DNA of 64,000 nt from Mesorhizobium huakuii. Its GTDB lineage: Bacteria; Pseudomonadota; Alphaproteobacteria; Rhizobiales; Rhizobiaceae. Below are positions 35,700 through 44,242 of the stretch, piece after piece; the first letter of the stretch is position 1; each line of letters starts with the position of its first letter. Location: contig NZ_CP050296.1 of assembly GCF_014189455.1 (NCBI RefSeq), forward strand, positions 5,328,001 to 5,392,000, in the 5' to 3' direction. A program made the position numbers and the translations under genes. The notes under the pieces are model-generated. The model made no database searches and had not been told where the DNA came from. It saw only the letters and a program-made list of their open reading frames with translations.

Positions 35700-36284
35700 T
35701 CAGTCCTTGTTACGGCATCTCGCCCCAACAAGCGTGGCAGCGGCTCGTCCTGCTGCTTCGATGTAGTCGGGATTGCGATGGATCAGCATGATCGAAAAAC
35801 AGCCGTCTATCAGCAGCACGATCTCGCGGGCCAAGGCTTGCGGCTCCTCAAGGTCGTGCCCGGACAATTCGCCAGCCAGCCATGTCTCAAAATTCGACTT
35901 GTGGCGCGACCCGACCTTGACCGCCGGATGGCCGGGCATCGAGGCGAGTTCCGCGGCCGTGCGCAAAAAACCGCATCCCTTCCATTTCGGATGGCGCGCA
36001 ACCCGTGCCAGATTGCTGAAGATCGCTTCGACCTTGCGGTCCGCGCCGCCCTCCGCGGCATCAAACCAACTGGCCATCTGCCGCAGATTGGGCTGGTCGC
36101 GGCCGTCGAGATAGGCAGCGATGAGGTCGTCCTTGCTCTTGAAGTGGTAGTAAAGCGTACGCTTGGTGAGGCCTGCCTTTTCGGCAACGGCATCGACGCT
36201 GACACGACCGATTCCCTCGTCATAGAACAGCTTCGTTGCGGCATCGACGATACGTTTACGGGTTGGGCTGGCGGCTTCAGGCAT
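35700..36284 (-). CDS. TetR/AcrR-family repressor (194 aa)
   Basis: N-terminal helix-turn-helix: RKRIVDAATKLFYDEG, then VDAVAEKAGLTKRTLYYHFK, the TetR recognition helix pattern; the rest is an all-helical ligand domain. I start at ATG 36284 because the family sequence begins there (MPEAASPTRKRI). It is divergent from the enoyl-CoA hydratase gene with a 24-base palindrome between them, so it very probably represses that gene and itself, and may respond to an acyl-CoA or aromatic metabolite. Confidence 0.9.
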   Translation of the reverse strand: MPEAASPTRKRIVDAATKLFYDEGIGRVSVDAVAEKAGLTKRTLYYHFKSKDDLIAAYLDGRDQPNLRQMASWFDAAEGGADRKVEAIFSNLARVARHPKWKGCGFLRTAAELASMPGHPAVKVGSRHKSNFETWLAGELSGHDLEEPQALAREIVLLIDGCFSIMLIHRNPDYIEAAGRAAATLVGARCRNKD

Positions 36285-36290
36285 GAAGCA

Positions 36291-36314
36291 TGTATACCGA
36301 CTAGTGAATATACA
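36291..36314. promoter_or_regulatory. TetR operator candidate
   Basis: Outer arms TGTATA and TATACA and a central ACTAGT form a 24-base imperfect dyad, seven bases upstream of the TetR start and 50 bases from the enoyl-CoA hydratase start. Size and symmetry suit TetR dimers. Confidence 0.55.
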
Positions 36315-36363
36315 CGCAATCGAAAGCATGATCCCTTTCCGTCGTAGCTGGAAAGGAAGAACA

Positions 36364-37239
36364 ATGGCCGATCTTGTCCTGAACGAGACCCGTGACGGGG
36401 TGAGCGTCCTCACCCTCAACCGCCCGGAAAAGCTCAACGCGCTGAACTATGGCCTGATCGATCGCCTGCTCGCGGTCCTCGACGACATTGAAGTCGATGG
36501 CAGCATCCGGGCCGTTATCCTCACCGGAGCAGGGGAGCGGGCGTTTTCGGCGGGTGGCGATATCCACGAATTCTCGGCGAGCGTGGCTCGCGGTGCGGAT
36601 GTGGCGCTACGCGACTTCGTCATGCGCGGCCAGCGGCTGACGGCACGGCTGGAGGCGTTCCGCAAGCCGATCATCGCCGCCGTCAACGGGATTGCCTTCG
36701 GTGGCGGCTGCGAGATCACCGAGGCCGTGCCGCTGGCGATCGCCAGCGACCGCGCGCTGTTCGCCAAGCCGGAGATCAACCTTGCGATGCCGCCGACCTT
36801 CGGCGGCACGCAGCGTCTGCCGCGGCTTGCCGGGCGCAAGCGCGCGCTGGAACTGCTGTTGACAGGCGACTGGTTTCCGCCGCCGCGGGCGCTCGAACTT
36901 GGTCTCGTCAATCAGGTCGTGCCGCATAGCGATCTGATGCCGGCGGCGCACGATCTTGCCCGCCGCATCATCACGCATTCGCCGGCAGCGCTCGCCGGCA
37001 TCCTCACCGCGGTGGCGCGCGGGATCAACCTCAGCATCGCCGAAGGGCTGCTGGTCGAGGCCGAGCAGTTCGCCCGCATGGCCCCGACCGCCGATCTCAG
37101 GGAAGGGCTTGGCGCCTGGATCGAGCGGCGCAACCCCCGCTACGATGGCTCCTGGACGCACATCGCAAGGCCCGACGAGGCAAGGCGCGCCTCGCTGCGG
37201 CTCGACCAGGCCATGGGGCAGGCCAAGGCGTCGAGATGA
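36364..37239 (+). CDS. Enoyl-CoA hydratase/isomerase family protein (291 aa)
   Basis: Crotonase fold: the oxyanion hole motifs AFSAGGDIHEFS and NGIAFGGGCEITEAVPL, and the position of the catalytic glutamate in PEINLAMPPTFGGTQRLPRL, where the first glutamate and the following region are retained. Length of about 290 is usual with a C-terminal helical domain. Ribosome site AAGGAAG before the ATG. Divergent from TetR. It hydrates or isomerises an acyl-CoA thioester; the exact substrate is unknown. Confidence 0.9.
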   Translation: MADLVLNETRDGVSVLTLNRPEKLNALNYGLIDRLLAVLDDIEVDGSIRAVILTGAGERAFSAGGDIHEFSASVARGADVALRDFVMRGQRLTARLEAFRKPIIAAVNGIAFGGGCEITEAVPLAIASDRALFAKPEINLAMPPTFGGTQRLPRLAGRKRALELLLTGDWFPPPRALELGLVNQVVPHSDLMPAAHDLARRIITHSPAALAGILTAVARGINLSIAEGLLVEAEQFARMAPTADLREGLGAWIERRNPRYDGSWTHIARPDEARRASLRLDQAMGQAKASR

Positions 37240-37306
37240 GGTGCCATGTCGGGGGAGCGTCGCTACGGCCGTCCCTTCGCCCTGAGGCAAGTCTCCTCCT
37301 TTCACG

Positions 37307-38149
37307 TCAGCGCAGGAAGTCGAGGATCGCTTTGGCGACCTCGTTGGCATGCGTTTCCAGCGCGAAATGGCCGGTGTCGAGGAAACGCACCACCGCGTCC
37401 GGCATGTCGCGCTTGAACGCCTCGGCGCCCGGCGGCAGGAAGAATGGGTCGTTCTTGCCCCACACCGCCAGGAACGGCGGCTTGTGGGCGCGGAAGTGGG
37501 CCTGGAAGGCGGGATAGAGGGCAACATTGCTCTTGTAGTCGCCGAACAGGTCGAGCTGCACTTCCTCGGCGTCCGGCCGGCCGAAATAGAAACTGTCCAG
37601 CGAATAGCCGTCGGGCGAGACCAGATCCGCCGGCGCGCCATGCGTGTACTGCCAGGCGATCGCCTCCGGTTTGAAGGCGGGGCGCAGCGCCTCGCGGTTG
37701 GCCGGCGAGGGGTCGCGCCAATAGGCGCGGATCGGGTTCCAGTCTTCGCCGAGGCCTTCCTCATAGGCGTTGCCATTCTGCGAGATGACCGCGCTGATGC
37801 GCTCGGGGTGCTTCATCGCCAGCCGGAAACCGGTCGGCGCGCCATAGTCGAAGACGTAGAGGGCGTAGCGGTCGAAGCCGACCACTTCGGTGAAGCGGTC
37901 GATGATTTCGGCAATGTGTTCGAACGTATAGGCAAATTTTTCGCGCGACGGCATGTCGGAGCGGCCAAATCCCGGCAGGTCGGGCGCGACGATATGGAAG
38001 CGGCCGGCAAGCAGCGGAATGAGGTCGCGGAACATGTGGCTCGAGCTCGGGAAGCCGTGCAGCAGAAGCAGCTTTGGCGCGCCTGGTGTACCGGCCTCGC
38101 GATAGAAGATGTTGAAGCCGTCGACATCGGTGTTGCGGTAGGCGGTCAT
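37307..38149 (-). CDS. Alpha/beta hydrolase with an aspartate nucleophile (epoxide hydrolase/dehalogenase type), 280 aa
   Basis: HGFPSSSHMFRDLIP carries the HGxP oxyanion motif, and the nucleophile elbow is VFDYGAPTG, with Asp in place of Ser, as in epoxide hydrolases and haloalkane or haloacetate dehalogenases. The acid is likely in WGKNDPFF and the histidine in DTGHFALE. I start at ATG 38149 where MTAYRNTDVDG begins. It shares its strand with the next hydrolase upstream, 79 bases away. Substrate unknown. Confidence 0.87.
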   Translation of the reverse strand: MTAYRNTDVDGFNIFYREAGTPGAPKLLLLHGFPSSSHMFRDLIPLLAGRFHIVAPDLPGFGRSDMPSREKFAYTFEHIAEIIDRFTEVVGFDRYALYVFDYGAPTGFRLAMKHPERISAVISQNGNAYEEGLGEDWNPIRAYWRDPSPANREALRPAFKPEAIAWQYTHGAPADLVSPDGYSLDSFYFGRPDAEEVQLDLFGDYKSNVALYPAFQAHFRAHKPPFLAVWGKNDPFFLPPGAEAFKRDMPDAVVRFLDTGHFALETHANEVAKAILDFLR

Positions 38150-38228
38150 GGTTCTCTCCGTTGCTGTAACCGAAAAATGGGCATTGAGAAGGTTATTGAG
38201 ATCGAGGGCGGCAAACCCGCCGCCGGGC

Positions 38229-38927
38229 TCAGCCTTGCGCCTCGGCCGCACGCGCAGCTTCAACGATGATGTCGACGACGGTATCGGGCGCGGTGACCAT
38301 TGGCGTGTGATCGGCCGGCAACACGCGCAAGCGGGCGTTCATGCGCTTGGCCATGAAGTGCTGTGTCTCTGCAACGATCATGCGGTCCTGCTCGGCAATC
38401 AGGAACCAGGCCGGCCGGTCCTTCCACAGCGGCCGCGCCATCGGCACGGTGATGCAGGCCGGCGAGATCGGCCGCTGGACCGCCCGCAGCACCGCCAGTT
38501 CGTCGACCGATGCGTTCTGCGCAAAGGCGGAAGCAAAGGCAGTGTCCGGCAGGTGGATCAGGCCATGATCGTCCGGCGCCAGCTTCGGCGCCTTGGCGTG
38601 CGGTGTTGCGCGGTAGAAGACGTCCGCCACGGCCTCGCCTTCGTCGGGCGCAAGTGCGGCGACATAGACCAGCGCTTTCACCTTGTCGCTGCGTGTCGCC
38701 CCGATCACCGCGCCGGCATAGGCATGGCCGGCGAGCACGACAGGCCCGGCGACGCGCTCCAGCGTCCGGTCGAGTGCCGCCACATCGTCGGCGAATGACG
38801 TCAGCGGCAGGGGCGCGGCAATCACGTCGAAGCCCTGCGCCACGAGCGGCGCGATGACCTTGGCCCAGCTCGACCCGTCCGCCCAGGCGCCATGGACGAG
38901 CACGACACTGACATTGTTCGAGGGCAT
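38229..38927 (-). CDS. Alpha/beta hydrolase-fold protein with alanine at the nucleophile position (232 aa)
   Basis: The fold is recognisable from VVLVHGAWADGSSW and the late VLPADHTPMV containing the catalytic His, and the acid region IAEQDRMI. The nucleophile elbow, normally GHSYGG, reads LAGHAYAGAVIG, so the serine is alanine (codon GCC). Unless another residue acts, the usual serine-hydrolase chemistry is lost, and the protein may be a binding protein or use a different mechanism. It is divergent from the CGNR zinc-finger regulator 156 bases away, which may control it. Confidence 0.85.
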   Translation of the reverse strand: MPSNNVSVVLVHGAWADGSSWAKVIAPLVAQGFDVIAAPLPLTSFADDVAALDRTLERVAGPVVLAGHAYAGAVIGATRSDKVKALVYVAALAPDEGEAVADVFYRATPHAKAPKLAPDDHGLIHLPDTAFASAFAQNASVDELAVLRAVQRPISPACITVPMARPLWKDRPAWFLIAEQDRMIVAETQHFMAKRMNARLRVLPADHTPMVTAPDTVVDIIVEAARAAEAQG

Positions 38928-39083
38928 GGCGGCATCTCCTTCCGGGTCGAGTTGGTTGGTAACCTGCCTAAGTTGTTTAAAAGGGTTACGAGGTATGAAC
39001 GTAACTTGTCAATCGGGCTTGAAGGGGTTATCACTGATTTGTGTTCAGGTCGCTCGGCGGGCCGATGCGCGATTGGAGTTACG

Positions 39084-39719
39084 ATGACCCCTGCGATCTT
39101 TGTCGGTGACGCGCTCGGCCTGGATTTCCTCAATTCGACCGCAACGCCGGTCGATACCCTTGTCGACTGGATCAAGGACGGCGAGGGGTTGCTGGATTGG
39201 GTTGAGCAAGCGCGGCTGGCGCCGCCCGAGGCGCTCGACAACGTTCGCACGCACGCTCTCCCGGGCGAACTCGACAAGGTGGCCGATCAGGCGCGGCATC
39301 TCAGGGAATGGTTCCGTGGGTTCGTACGTGAACACAAGGGGCGTCCGCTGGCCGCTCGGGATCTTGCGCAATTGGAGCCGCTCAACCGCCTGCTCGAGCG
39401 CGACGAGATTTTCACGCGGATCGCCCCCGTCCTTGCCGGTAAAGACATGTCTGTGGGCAATGAGATCCCTTTTCAGCTTCAGACGGCCCGCAAGTGGCGC
39501 ACGCCCGAGGCGCTTCTGCTGCCGATCGGCGAGGCGCTGGCGCGGTTCGTCTGCAGCGAGGATTTCTCACATGTAAAAGCCTGCGAGGGTCCGGCCTGCA
39601 CGCTGCTTTTCGTCGACCACACGCGCGGCCATCGACGCCGCTGGTGCAGCATGGCGCAGTGCGGCAACCGGGCAAAGCAGGCAGCGCATCGCCACCGCAT
39701 CAAAGCACATCACGATTAG
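39084..39719 (+). CDS. CGNR zinc-finger (ABATE domain) transcription regulator, 211 aa
   Basis: The N-terminal stress-type ABATE domain (LGLDFLNSTATPVDTLVDWI is its typical start) is followed by a zinc-binding C-terminus: CEGPAC and WCSMAQCGNR, with the pattern C-x4-C and C-x4-CGNR. GGAG precedes ATG 39084. Members are thought to be regulators. Its position divergent from the Ala-nucleophile hydrolase and near the second hydrolase suggests control of those two genes. Confidence 0.9.
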   Translation: MTPAIFVGDALGLDFLNSTATPVDTLVDWIKDGEGLLDWVEQARLAPPEALDNVRTHALPGELDKVADQARHLREWFRGFVREHKGRPLAARDLAQLEPLNRLLERDEIFTRIAPVLAGKDMSVGNEIPFQLQTARKWRTPEALLLPIGEALARFVCSEDFSHVKACEGPACTLLFVDHTRGHRRRWCSMAQCGNRAKQAAHRHRIKAHHD

Positions 39720-39801
39720 CCGCGACGGCTCGTGGACAAATATCACGCGACCTGACGAGGCCGGAAGAAAAACCTCCGTTCTCCAGACAGCCGAGGCATA
39801 G

Positions 39802-39824
39802 TAGGCTTATTTTTCCTAAGCCTA
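39802..39824. promoter_or_regulatory. Candidate LysR-type operator upstream of the SHMT-like gene
   Basis: Perfect eight-base arms TAGGCTTA and TAAGCCTA around TTTTTCC, containing a CTTA-N7-TAAG dyad with the T-N11-A form of LysR boxes. It lies 84 bases upstream of the SHMT-like start, and a LysR gene closes the cluster. Confidence 0.45.
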
Positions 39825-39907
39825 GGCGCTAGAACTACTCGTTTGCGCCCAGGCAATCACCAGCGTCATCCTCGTCGTCATTCGCAGCCGATTTGTCGGC
39901 GAAGGCA

Positions 39908-41242
39908 ATGGAGGCATCGTTGGTCGCTCTCGCTCGCAGGTCCTGGGTCCCCTCACATTGCGAAATGTTCGCCCAGCAACTGGCAGAGCAAACCAGTCAT
40001 CAGACGACCGATGCCGTCATGGCGGCAATCGCCGGGGGTATTGAGCTGAACCGCTCGATCCACGAGAGCGACTGCATCAACCTCAACCCGGCGACCAATG
40101 TCATGAACCCTAAGGCCGAGGCAGCGCTCGCCTCGGGCCTCGGATCGCGCCCATCGCTTGGCTATCCCGGCGACAAATATGAAATGGGCCTGGAAGGTGT
40201 CGAGCGGATCGAAGTCATCGCGGCGGAACTCGCGGCGGAAGTCTTCGGCGCGAAATATGCCGAGATCCGCGTGCCATCCGGCGCGATCGCCAATCTCTAC
40301 GCCTTCATGGTTGCGGCCCGGCCAGGCGACAGCATCATTGTCCCTTCGCCGGCGGTCGGTGGCCATGTTACCCACCACATGGCAGGCTGCGCCGGCCTTT
40401 ACGGCCTCGATATTCACACGGCTCCGGTTGATGCTGACGGCTACACCGTCGATGTCGGAAAATTGCGCGACCTGGCCAAGTCGATAAAGCCGAAAATGAT
40501 CACGATCGGCAGCAGCCTCAATCTGCTGGCACATCCCATTCGGGAAATCAGGGCGATCGCCAACGAGGTCGGCGCGCTGGTCCTCTTCGACGCCGCGCAT
40601 CTATGCGGCATGATTGCCGGGCACGCTTGGCAGCAGCCTCTGCAGGAGGGGGCTCATCTGATGACGATGAGTACTTACAAGAGCCTCGGCGGTCCGGCAT
40701 CGGGGCTGATCGTCACCAACGATGCCGCCGTCGCCGAAAAACTCGACAAGATCGCATTTCCTGGCATGACGGCCAATTTCGATGCCGCCAAGTCGGCGGC
40801 GCTGGCAATCACGCTTCTGGACTGGAAAGACCACGGCAAAGCCTATGCAGCTACTATGGCGCGGACCGCAAAGGCCCTGGCCGATAGCCTTGCGGATCGC
40901 GGTCTGCCGGTGTTTTCGACGAGCAAGGGCTACACGACATCGCACCAGTTCGCCATCAAGGCAGCCGAATTCGGCGGCGGTCAGGCCGCGGCAAAAAAAC
41001 TGCGGCTGGCCAACATTCTGAGCTGCGGCATCGGCCTTCCCGTAGATACGGTTGACGGCGACATGAATGGGCTGCGCCTCGGCACACCCGAGATCGTTCG
41101 TTGGGGTATGACCGAAGATGACATGCCGGAACTCGCGGCGCTTATCGCCAGGGGGCTGCGCGGCAACGACGCCATCGAACAGGTCGCCGCTGATGTCACG
41201 GCATTCCGGCGTCGGTTCAACAAACTTCATTTTGTGAACTGA
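39908..41242 (+). CDS. SHMT-like PLP-dependent enzyme (444 aa)
   Basis: The serine hydroxymethyltransferase fold is clear: ASGLGSRPSLGYPGDKYEMG, GGHVTHHMAG, VLFDAAHLCGMIAG and the PLP lysine Lys258 in MSTYKSLGGPASG. Two positions depart from classical GlyA: the residue before Lys258 is Tyr instead of His (TTHK), and the YYGG stretch is YEMG. So it is probably a specialised aldolase-type relative (for example for an alpha-methyl or beta-hydroxy amino acid) and not the housekeeping GlyA. I start at ATG 39908; TTG 39893 is an alternative. Followed by a Liv-type binding protein and LysR regulator, implying uptake and cleavage of an amino acid. Confidence 0.8.
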   Translation: MEASLVALARRSWVPSHCEMFAQQLAEQTSHQTTDAVMAAIAGGIELNRSIHESDCINLNPATNVMNPKAEAALASGLGSRPSLGYPGDKYEMGLEGVERIEVIAAELAAEVFGAKYAEIRVPSGAIANLYAFMVAARPGDSIIVPSPAVGGHVTHHMAGCAGLYGLDIHTAPVDADGYTVDVGKLRDLAKSIKPKMITIGSSLNLLAHPIREIRAIANEVGALVLFDAAHLCGMIAGHAWQQPLQEGAHLMTMSTYKSLGGPASGLIVTNDAAVAEKLDKIAFPGMTANFDAAKSAALAITLLDWKDHGKAYAATMARTAKALADSLADRGLPVFSTSKGYTTSHQFAIKAAEFGGGQAAAKKLRLANILSCGIGLPVDTVDGDMNGLRLGTPEIVRWGMTEDDMPELAALIARGLRGNDAIEQVAADVTAFRRRFNKLHFVN

Positions 41243-41254
41243 CGGCCAGAACCC

Positions 41255-41270
41255 GCGGGCAAATGCCCGC
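41255..41270 (+). repeat. Small hairpin between the SHMT-like and binding-protein genes
   Basis: Arms GCGGGCA and TGCCCGC with a two-base loop, in the 51-base gap. It could act as an mRNA processing or attenuation element between the two genes. Confidence 0.4.
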
Positions 41271-41293
41271 CACTCTAAAAACAGGGGAATGAA

Positions 41294-42409
41294 ATGCGCA
41301 TGATCGTGCAGATGATGACTGCTGCCCTAATCACGGCTGCCGCTGTCGGCGTTGCGAGGGCGGATATCGTGTTCGGCGTCGCGGGTCCGATGTCGGGACC
41401 GAACGCCGCCTATGGAGAACAGTACCGCGTCGGTGTCGAAACCGCGGTCGAACGCATCAACGCCAATGGCGGCGTTCTCGGACAAAAGCTTGTCGTATCG
41501 GTCGGTGACGACGTCTCCGACCCGAAGCAGGGCGTTTCGGTCGCCAACAAATTTGTCGCCGACGGCGTCCACTATGTCGTCGGGCACTACAATTCCGGGG
41601 TCACCATTCCGGCCTCCGAAGTCTATTCGGAAAATGGCGTCCTGTTCGTGACGCCGACAGCCACCAATCCGACGGTTACCGAGCGCGGTCTGTGGAATGC
41701 GTTCAGGGCATGCGGCCGCGACGATCAGCAGGGCTCGATCGCCGCCAACTTCATTCTCGGCCGTTTCAAGGACAAGAAGATCGCCATCGTCGACGACAAG
41801 TCGACTGCGGGCAAAGGCCTCGCCGATGAAATGACCAAGGCCTACAATGCCGGTGGCGGCAAGGAGGCCCTCCACGAGGAGGTTAACCCGGGCGAGAAGG
41901 ACTACAGTCCGCTGGTGACCAAGATCAAGCAATCGGGTGCCGATCTCGTCTATTATGGCGGCCAGCACACGGAGGCCGGGCTCATTGTCCGTCAGATGCA
42001 CGATCAGGGCGTCGCCGCGATCCTGATGGGCGGTGACGGCATCAGCAACAGCGAATTCGGCGCCATAGCCGGTGACGGTGCTGCTGGAACCCTGATGACG
42101 TCATTCCCCGATCCGGCGACATTCCCGGAAGCCAAGGACGCCGTCGCCGATCTTAAGGCCAGGAACGTGCCGACCGAAGCGGTGACCCTTTACGCTTACG
42201 CGGCAACGCAGATTCTTGCCGAGGCCATCGCCAAGGCCAAGGCCGACGATCCGAAGGCCGCTGCCGAATACCTCCATTCCGGCGCCGCCATCGCGACGGT
42301 CCTCGGCTCGATCTCGTATGACGAGAAGGGGGATATCAAGCAGCCGGGGTTCGTCGTATTCGAGTGGAAGACGGTCGACGGCAAGCTGATCCCGGTCGCC
42401 CTCAAATAG
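41294..42409 (+). CDS. Branched-chain amino-acid-type ABC substrate-binding protein (LivK-like), 371 aa
   Basis: Signal peptide (MRMIVQMMTAALITAAAVGV, cleavage after ARA) and the periplasmic binding protein type I fold: DIVFGVAGPMSGPNAAYGEQ, VGHYNSGVTIPASEVY, TATNPTVTERG and GGQHTEAGLIVRQM. There are no permease or ATPase genes next to it, so it must work with a transporter encoded elsewhere. Together with the SHMT-like enzyme and LysR it suggests scavenging of a specific amino acid. The ligand is not known. Confidence 0.88.
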   Translation: MRMIVQMMTAALITAAAVGVARADIVFGVAGPMSGPNAAYGEQYRVGVETAVERINANGGVLGQKLVVSVGDDVSDPKQGVSVANKFVADGVHYVVGHYNSGVTIPASEVYSENGVLFVTPTATNPTVTERGLWNAFRACGRDDQQGSIAANFILGRFKDKKIAIVDDKSTAGKGLADEMTKAYNAGGGKEALHEEVNPGEKDYSPLVTKIKQSGADLVYYGGQHTEAGLIVRQMHDQGVAAILMGGDGISNSEFGAIAGDGAAGTLMTSFPDPATFPEAKDAVADLKARNVPTEAVTLYAYAATQILAEAIAKAKADDPKAAAEYLHSGAAIATVLGSISYDEKGDIKQPGFVVFEWKTVDGKLIPVALK

Positions 42410-42417
42410 AAACATCG

Positions 42418-42442
42418 CGTCGGCGGCCACCGGCCGCCGACG
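42418..42442 (+). terminator. Stem-loop after the Liv-type binding protein
   Basis: Eleven-base perfect arms CGTCGGCGGCC and GGCCGCCGACG with a three-base loop, nine bases after the stop codon, with no T run. It would limit read-through to the LysR gene and protect the binding-protein mRNA. Confidence 0.55.
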
Positions 42443-42462
42443 CTGTCCTGGAATGTCGGGCA

Positions 42463-43362
42463 ATGGCCGTAAATCCGCCGCGACCTCGAATGCCGCCCCT
42501 CAACACCTTGCGGGCCTTTGAGGCCGCCGCTCGGCATGAGAGCTTCGCCAAGGCCGCGGATGAACTCGGTGTCACGCCGGCGGCCGTGTCACACCAGGTC
42601 AAATCCCTTGAAGCATGGCTTGGTTCGCCACTTTTTGTCCGGCATGCGCAGGGGCTGCATCTGACGGAAGCGGGACGCGCGGCAATCCCGGCCTTCTCCA
42701 CTGCGTTTGACGCCTTGGGCCTTGCCGTTCAGGAACTGCGCATCTGGGCGCCGAAATCGCAAGTGAGTATCGCTGCGCTGCCGTCCATTGCCCAACTGTG
42801 GCTGGCCCCGCGCTTGCCGGCTCTGCGCGCTGCCTTGCCGGCTCTTCGTCCATCCATACACGCGCTCGAGGAGCCGCCGGATTTCAGGCGAGAACCATTC
42901 GACCTCGCCATCTTCCTGACAAGGCAAAGAGCCGGCGGCAGCCGTTCGTTCAAGCTTTGCGACGATGTCCTGTTTCCGGTCTGTACTCCCGGCTTGGCCG
43001 CACAACTGAAAACGCCCGCGGATCTCGCCTCGCAGCTCTTGTTGTGGGACACCACCTGGACCGGTGATTGGAACCTTTGGTTTGACAGTGTCGGCATGAA
43101 AGGCCCATCGATCGATGCCGGATCGGAGTTTTCGCTTTATAGCCTTGCACTTCAGGCCGCTATCGATGGCGCCGGCGTGCTGATGGGGCATGAAGTGCTG
43201 GTCTCTCGCGCCCTGGCGTCCGGCGCGCTCGTGGCGCCGTTTTCCCAGCGTGTCCAGAGTGGCCTCAGCCTCGAAGTGCTGGCTCCAGACCGGCCACCTG
43301 CCCAAGCAGCGCAAATGATCGAATGGCTGCTTTCGCAGGCAGAGTTGACCAGCTCGGGATAG
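42463..43362 (+). CDS. LysR-family transcription regulator (GcvA-like), 299 aa
   Basis: Helix-turn-helix at residues 8-45 (LNTLRAFEAAARHESFAKAA and VTPAAVSHQVKSLEAWL) and a substrate-binding domain of about 200 residues. The LNTLRAFEAAARH beginning and PAAVSHQVK are those of the GcvA group, which often control amino-acid metabolism. It is in the same direction as the SHMT-like and binding-protein genes and presumably regulates them through the dyad at 39802-39824; the activating ligand is unknown. Confidence 0.9.
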   Translation: MAVNPPRPRMPPLNTLRAFEAAARHESFAKAADELGVTPAAVSHQVKSLEAWLGSPLFVRHAQGLHLTEAGRAAIPAFSTAFDALGLAVQELRIWAPKSQVSIAALPSIAQLWLAPRLPALRAALPALRPSIHALEEPPDFRREPFDLAIFLTRQRAGGSRSFKLCDDVLFPVCTPGLAAQLKTPADLASQLLLWDTTWTGDWNLWFDSVGMKGPSIDAGSEFSLYSLALQAAIDGAGVLMGHEVLVSRALASGALVAPFSQRVQSGLSLEVLAPDRPPAQAAQMIEWLLSQAELTSSG

Positions 43363-43363
43363 C

Positions 43364-43395
43364 GATCGACGGCGAAGCGGTTTTCGCCGTCGATC
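43364..43395. terminator. Bidirectional terminator between the LysR and cupredoxin genes
   Basis: Thirteen-base perfect arms GATCGACGGCGAA and TTCGCCGTCGATC with a six-base loop. It lies in the 41 bases between the convergent stop codons, so one hairpin serves both directions. Confidence 0.6.
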
Positions 43396-43403
43396 TCTCA
43401 GTC

Positions 43404-43721
43404 TCAGGGCGCCACCACCAAGCGGCCTTTCATGTTGGGGTGAAAGCGGCAGAAATAGTTGACCGCGCCGGCCGCCTTCAATGTCAGGCTTGCTGATTTC
43501 TTCGGCGCGATCATCACCTCCCAGCCGCCCTTCACAGTGGCCGTGTGGGCAATCACGTCCTTGTTCACCCACTCGATCGTGTCGCCGATTTTCGCATCCA
43601 CAGTCGCCGGCGAGAAGACGAGCTTGTCGATGGTGACCTCTATCGTTGCGGCGGCCGCCGGCGCCACCGTAAGCGCCAGGGCGGCGAGCCATGACAGACG
43701 GATCAAGGCACCCGCTTTCAT
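43404..43721 (-). CDS. Periplasmic cupredoxin (plastocyanin/amicyanin-like), 105 aa
   Basis: Signal peptide ending after APAAAA, then an eight-stranded blue-copper fold. The copper ligands are visible: His59 (VIAHTAT) and Cys91-His94-Met97 in NYFCRFHPNMKG, the type 1 site. It should carry electrons in the periplasm. Its start overlaps the DUF4142 stop by four bases (ATGA), and an ECF sigma factor gene stands upstream, so the three likely form one stress-response unit. Confidence 0.9.
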   Translation of the reverse strand: MKAGALIRLSWLAALALTVAPAAAATIEVTIDKLVFSPATVDAKIGDTIEWVNKDVIAHTATVKGGWEVMIAPKKSASLTLKAAGAVNYFCRFHPNMKGRLVVAP

Positions 43722-44242
43722 TTCAGCATGCCGGCGACATGTTCGGCATGCTGCTCATGCCCCTGGAAGATCTTGAGGCCGGTCTCGAGCAGGCTCTTCA
43801 GCTCGGCATTGCTGGCCGAAGGGATGAGCAGTGTTTCGAGCGCGCCGTTGACCTGCTTGTGATAGGCGACCTCATTCTCGATATAGGCCTTGTCGAAGGC
43901 CGCCCCTTTCAGCTTGGCGAGCTTGGCGCGCTCTTCTTCCGCCGCCTTGCTCAGCGCCTGGCTGGTGGCGTTGTCCTCGGGTTTCACCTTGAGCTTCTTG
44001 ACCAGGTCGAGCGCCTGCTTGTTCACCGCCTCATGGTCGCGCTCCATGTCCTTGGCGAAGGCGACGACCTCCTTGTTCTTCGATGTCTTGATCGCCAGCT
44101 TGGCCGCCTCGACGTCGAGGACGCCGGCTGTGTAGGCGATGTGGGCGATTTGCGGATCGGTCGGCTTGTCCGCGGCTTGCGCGAAAGGGGCGGCGCTGAC
44201 GAAAAGCAGGGCGGCAAGGCCGGTGGTATATCGGGTGAACAT
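43718..44242 (-). CDS. DUF4142-family exported protein (174 aa)
   Basis: Signal peptide (MFTRYTTGLAALLFVSAAPF, cleavage after AQA), then an all-helical ferritin-like DUF4142 domain with HIAYTAGVLDVEAAKLA, FAKDMERDHEAVNKQ and NEVAYHKQVNGALETL. The histidines and acids in these helices are family hallmarks. DUF4142 proteins are stress-linked, frequently induced by ECF sigma factors in alphaproteobacteria. Here it lies between an ECF sigma gene and a cupredoxin. No biochemical activity is established. Confidence 0.88.
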   Translation of the reverse strand: MFTRYTTGLAALLFVSAAPFAQAADKPTDPQIAHIAYTAGVLDVEAAKLAIKTSKNKEVVAFAKDMERDHEAVNKQALDLVKKLKVKPEDNATSQALSKAAEEERAKLAKLKGAAFDKAYIENEVAYHKQVNGALETLLIPSASNAELKSLLETGLKIFQGHEQHAEHVAGMLK

